Assembly (NCBI GenBank): GCA_903845315.1
Contig: CAIMWY010000029.1
Span: 1-15,587 of the forward strand
DNA: 15,587 bases
Source of the DNA: an uncultured Burkholderiales bacterium
GTDB taxonomy: Bacteria > Pseudomonadota > Gammaproteobacteria > Burkholderiales > Burkholderiaceae
Direction: 5' to 3'
A program made the position numbers and the translations under genes. Positions within the stretch are counted from its first letter, which is position 1. Each line of letters opens with the position of its first letter. Below the pieces are notes generated by a model that searched no databases, had not been told where the DNA came from, and worked only from the letters and a program-made list of their open reading frames with translations. Of this stretch, positions 14,042-15,587 are shown piece by piece.

Positions 14042-15220
14042 ATGAACCGTCATCTTTTACTGCTTGCCGTCGCCCAGGGCTTGTTCCTGACCAATAACGT
14101 CACCTTCATCGCCATCAATGGTTTGGTCGGGCTGAGCTTGGCCCCGGCCGGCTGGATGGCCACCTTGCCCGTCATGGGCTATGTGGTGGGGAGTGCTCTA
14201 AGCACTGGCCTGGTGGCCAAGTCGCAACAGCGGTTTGGTCGCAAAGGTTCATTTCAACTGGGTCTGTTGGTGGCGTTGTTGTCGGCGGGCATGGGCGCTT
14301 GGGCGGTGTTGATTCAGTCGTTTTGGATGCTCGTGTTGACCACCTTTGTGGCGGGCTATTACAGCGCCAATGCACAGCTGTACCGCTTTGCAGCAGCTGA
14401 ATTGACGACTGTCGACTTCCGCGAAAAAGCTGTGTCCTTGGTCATGGCGGGGGGGCTGATGGGCGCCATCATTGGCCCCAATTTGGCGATGTACACCAAA
14501 AACATACTGGCCTTTCCGTTTGCTGGGGCCTATGTGGCGCTGGCTTTGGTGGCCGTGGTGTCGATCGGGGTGATGTCATTCATTGAGTTCCCACCAGCGC
14601 CAGTGGCGTCGAGCAGCGACCAACCTGGGCGCCCGCTGGGCGAGATCATGATTCAACCAGTGTTCTTGGTGGCCGCTGTGTGTGCGTCATTGGGCTATGG
14701 TGTGATGAATCTTTTGATGGCGGCCACGCCATTGGCCATGCAGGTGTGTGGCTTCGAGTTTTCAGACACCGCTTGGGTGCTGCAGTGGCATGTGATTGGC
14801 ATGTTTGCCCCCGGATTTTTCACCGGCCATCTGATCAAGCGCTTTGGTGTCTTACCCGTGATGGGTGTGGGCGTGTTGCTCAACTTGGTCTGCATTGCCG
14901 TGGCACTGTCAGGCGCAGAAATCGACCAGTTTTTGGTGGCCTTGTTTTTGTTGGGAGTCGGTTGGAACTTCTTGTTCACGGGCAGCACCACCTTGTCGAT
15001 GTTGGCCTACACCCCGCAAGAGAAAAACCGTGCGCAGGCCGCCATCAACTTCTGCGTGTTTGCCACCATGGCCGTGACCTCGTTTGCTTCAGGTGCTTTG
15101 GTCACCACCCAAGGTTGGGCATGGTTGAACTGGGGTTCACTGGTGCCGGTGACCTTGGCCGGATTGGGCTTGGTGTGGCTGCGCTGGTCGGGTCACCTCA
15201 AGCCAGCGCAGTCCACCTAA
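14042..15220 (+). CDS. Major facilitator superfamily transporter
   Basis: A 392-residue inner-membrane protein with about twelve hydrophobic segments in two halves, separated by a polar loop around residues 180-200 (PPAPVASSSDQPGRPLG). The loop after helix 2 carries the shortened MFS motif KSQQRFGRKGSFQLG, and the matching position in the second half is HLIKRFGVLPVMG. The organisation resembles drug/metabolite exporters of the YbjJ/YnfM-like group, but no substrate can be named. The start ATG at 14042 lies 29 bases after the methyltransferase stop, so it may be co-transcribed. A TATAAC-like hexamer just before the start could be an additional promoter. No clear Shine-Dalgarno is seen. Confidence 0.9.
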   Translation: MNRHLLLLAVAQGLFLTNNVTFIAINGLVGLSLAPAGWMATLPVMGYVVGSALSTGLVAKSQQRFGRKGSFQLGLLVALLSAGMGAWAVLIQSFWMLVLTTFVAGYYSANAQLYRFAAAELTTVDFREKAVSLVMAGGLMGAIIGPNLAMYTKNILAFPFAGAYVALALVAVVSIGVMSFIEFPPAPVASSSDQPGRPLGEIMIQPVFLVAAVCASLGYGVMNLLMAATPLAMQVCGFEFSDTAWVLQWHVIGMFAPGFFTGHLIKRFGVLPVMGVGVLLNLVCIAVALSGAEIDQFLVALFLLGVGWNFLFTGSTTLSMLAYTPQEKNRAQAAINFCVFATMAVTSFASGALVTTQGWAWLNWGSLVPVTLAGLGLVWLRWSGHLKPAQST

Positions 15221-15237
15221 GCACGTGAGAGTCGTGC
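15221..15237. terminator. Weak hairpin between convergent MFS and DUF2892 genes
   Basis: GCACG (15221-15225) and CGTGC (15233-15237) form a 5-base stem with a 7-base loop directly after the MFS stop codon and before the convergent DUF2892 stop. There is no T run, so it is at best a weak terminator. Confidence 0.25.
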
Positions 15238-15244
15238 AGTCCGA

Positions 15245-15442
15245 TCAGCCCTTGTGTTGCATCGGGCAGGTATTCAAGCCAAGCAAGGTGTAGGCGCCAC
15301 AAAACTGCAGCATGCCGGTGGTCAGCACCACGATGCCCAAATAACCCCAGTCACCGATCAAATGGTTGCTGGCCGCCAGCACCATGGCCGAACCCACCAC
15401 CACACGCAAGATGCGGTCAATACCGCCAACATTGATATTCAT
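15245..15442 (-). CDS. DUF2892-family small inner-membrane protein
   Basis: A 65-residue protein with the characteristic N-terminus NVGGIDRILRVVVGSAMV, two membrane helices (about residues 13-28 and 32-52) and the terminal FCGAYTLLGLNTCP with Cys48 and Cys59. The family is related to the membrane part of the rhodanese YgaP and often accompanies sulfide- and persulfide-handling genes under BigR-type control, which fits this neighbourhood. The start at 15442 is chosen because it gives the canonical family N-terminus and has an A/G-rich AAGAAAG upstream; a longer frame to 15478 has no such support. It is convergent with the MFS gene. The molecular role is unknown. Confidence 0.9.
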   Translation of the reverse strand: MNINVGGIDRILRVVVGSAMVLAASNHLIGDWGYLGIVVLTTGMLQFCGAYTLLGLNTCPMQHKG

Positions 15443-15587
15443 AGATTGCTTTCTTAAAAGTTGTGCCAACAGGCACATGGATTGAAGACATGGCCATCAT
15501 GCGCGTTGGCGGCAAATACATCAAGAATTACTTATATTTAGCCGCAGTCACGCGAGGGACTGGGCATTGGTGCCAACCCCATGGGCA
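15443..15587. other. Right-edge region without an assigned gene
   Basis: These 145 bases should contain the DUF2892 promoter (minus strand). The 9-mer TACTTATAT (15529-15537) also occurs in the OsmC promoter palindrome (3780-3788). On the minus strand a frame open from the right edge ends in TAA at 15528-15530 and could be the C-terminus of a gene lying beyond the window (reading ...VPRVTAAKYK), but about 20 codons are too few to judge. Confidence 0.3.

Noticed and set aside
1..15587. CRISPR arrays, tRNA/rRNA genes, insertion sequences, long direct repeats
   Set aside because: I looked for spaced direct repeats, tRNA-like cloverleaf sequence, transposase motifs and terminal inverted repeats and found none by eye.

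Overview
The window reads as a stretch of a betaproteobacterial chromosome, most likely Burkholderiales/Comamonadaceae-like (Limnohabitans/Rhodoferax type). This is inferred from protein flavour (AapJQM, CysTWA, paired YeeE/YedE proteins), moderate-to-high GC coding and tight ATGA-type gene overlaps; no rRNA or other taxonomic marker is present. Gene density is high. I see no tRNA, rRNA, CRISPR array, insertion sequence or phage gene.

Layout. (1) 1-2050, minus strand: two permeases of a general L-amino-acid ABC importer (aapQ, and aapM running off the left edge). (2) 2226-4285: a block of different, more AT-rich character, holding a short BLUF blue-light sensor, a Crp/Fnr-family regulator, a small CxxC heavy-metal-binding protein and an OsmC-like thiol protein. 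It separates aapQM from (3) the binding-protein gene aapJ (4395-5435, minus). (4) 5541-7584: a beta-propeller lipoprotein and a convergent nitrilase-superfamily amidase. (5) 7733-11210, plus strand: a small alpha/beta hydrolase followed by the sulfate/thiosulfate importer genes cysT-cysW-cysA, overlapped or closely packed. (6) 11207-13323, minus strand: an operon in transcription order ArsR-family regulator, two half-size YeeE/YedE sulfur transporters and an exported dienelactone-hydrolase-family protein, linked by overlaps. (7) 13383-15220, plus strand: a SAM-dependent methyltransferase divergent from the ArsR gene, then an MFS transporter. (8) 15245-15442, minus: a small DUF2892 membrane protein.

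The unifying theme of the right half is inorganic and reactive sulfur. CysTWA imports oxidised sulfur. The ArsR protein has two cysteines (C35 and C101) 66 residues apart, the spacing of the persulfide-sensing pair in SqrR/BigR. The two YeeE/YedE proteins carry the typical cysteine motifs. DUF2892 domains are common companions of sulfide-detoxification genes. The OsmC-like protein of the left block is a thiol-reactive family, and its promoter has AT-rich palindromes sharing an 8-base core with the ArsR/methyltransferase intergenic region, so it may belong to the same regulon (inference). The less expected members are the export-signal hydrolase translationally coupled to the transporter pair, and the methyltransferase sharing the regulator's 59-bp promoter region.
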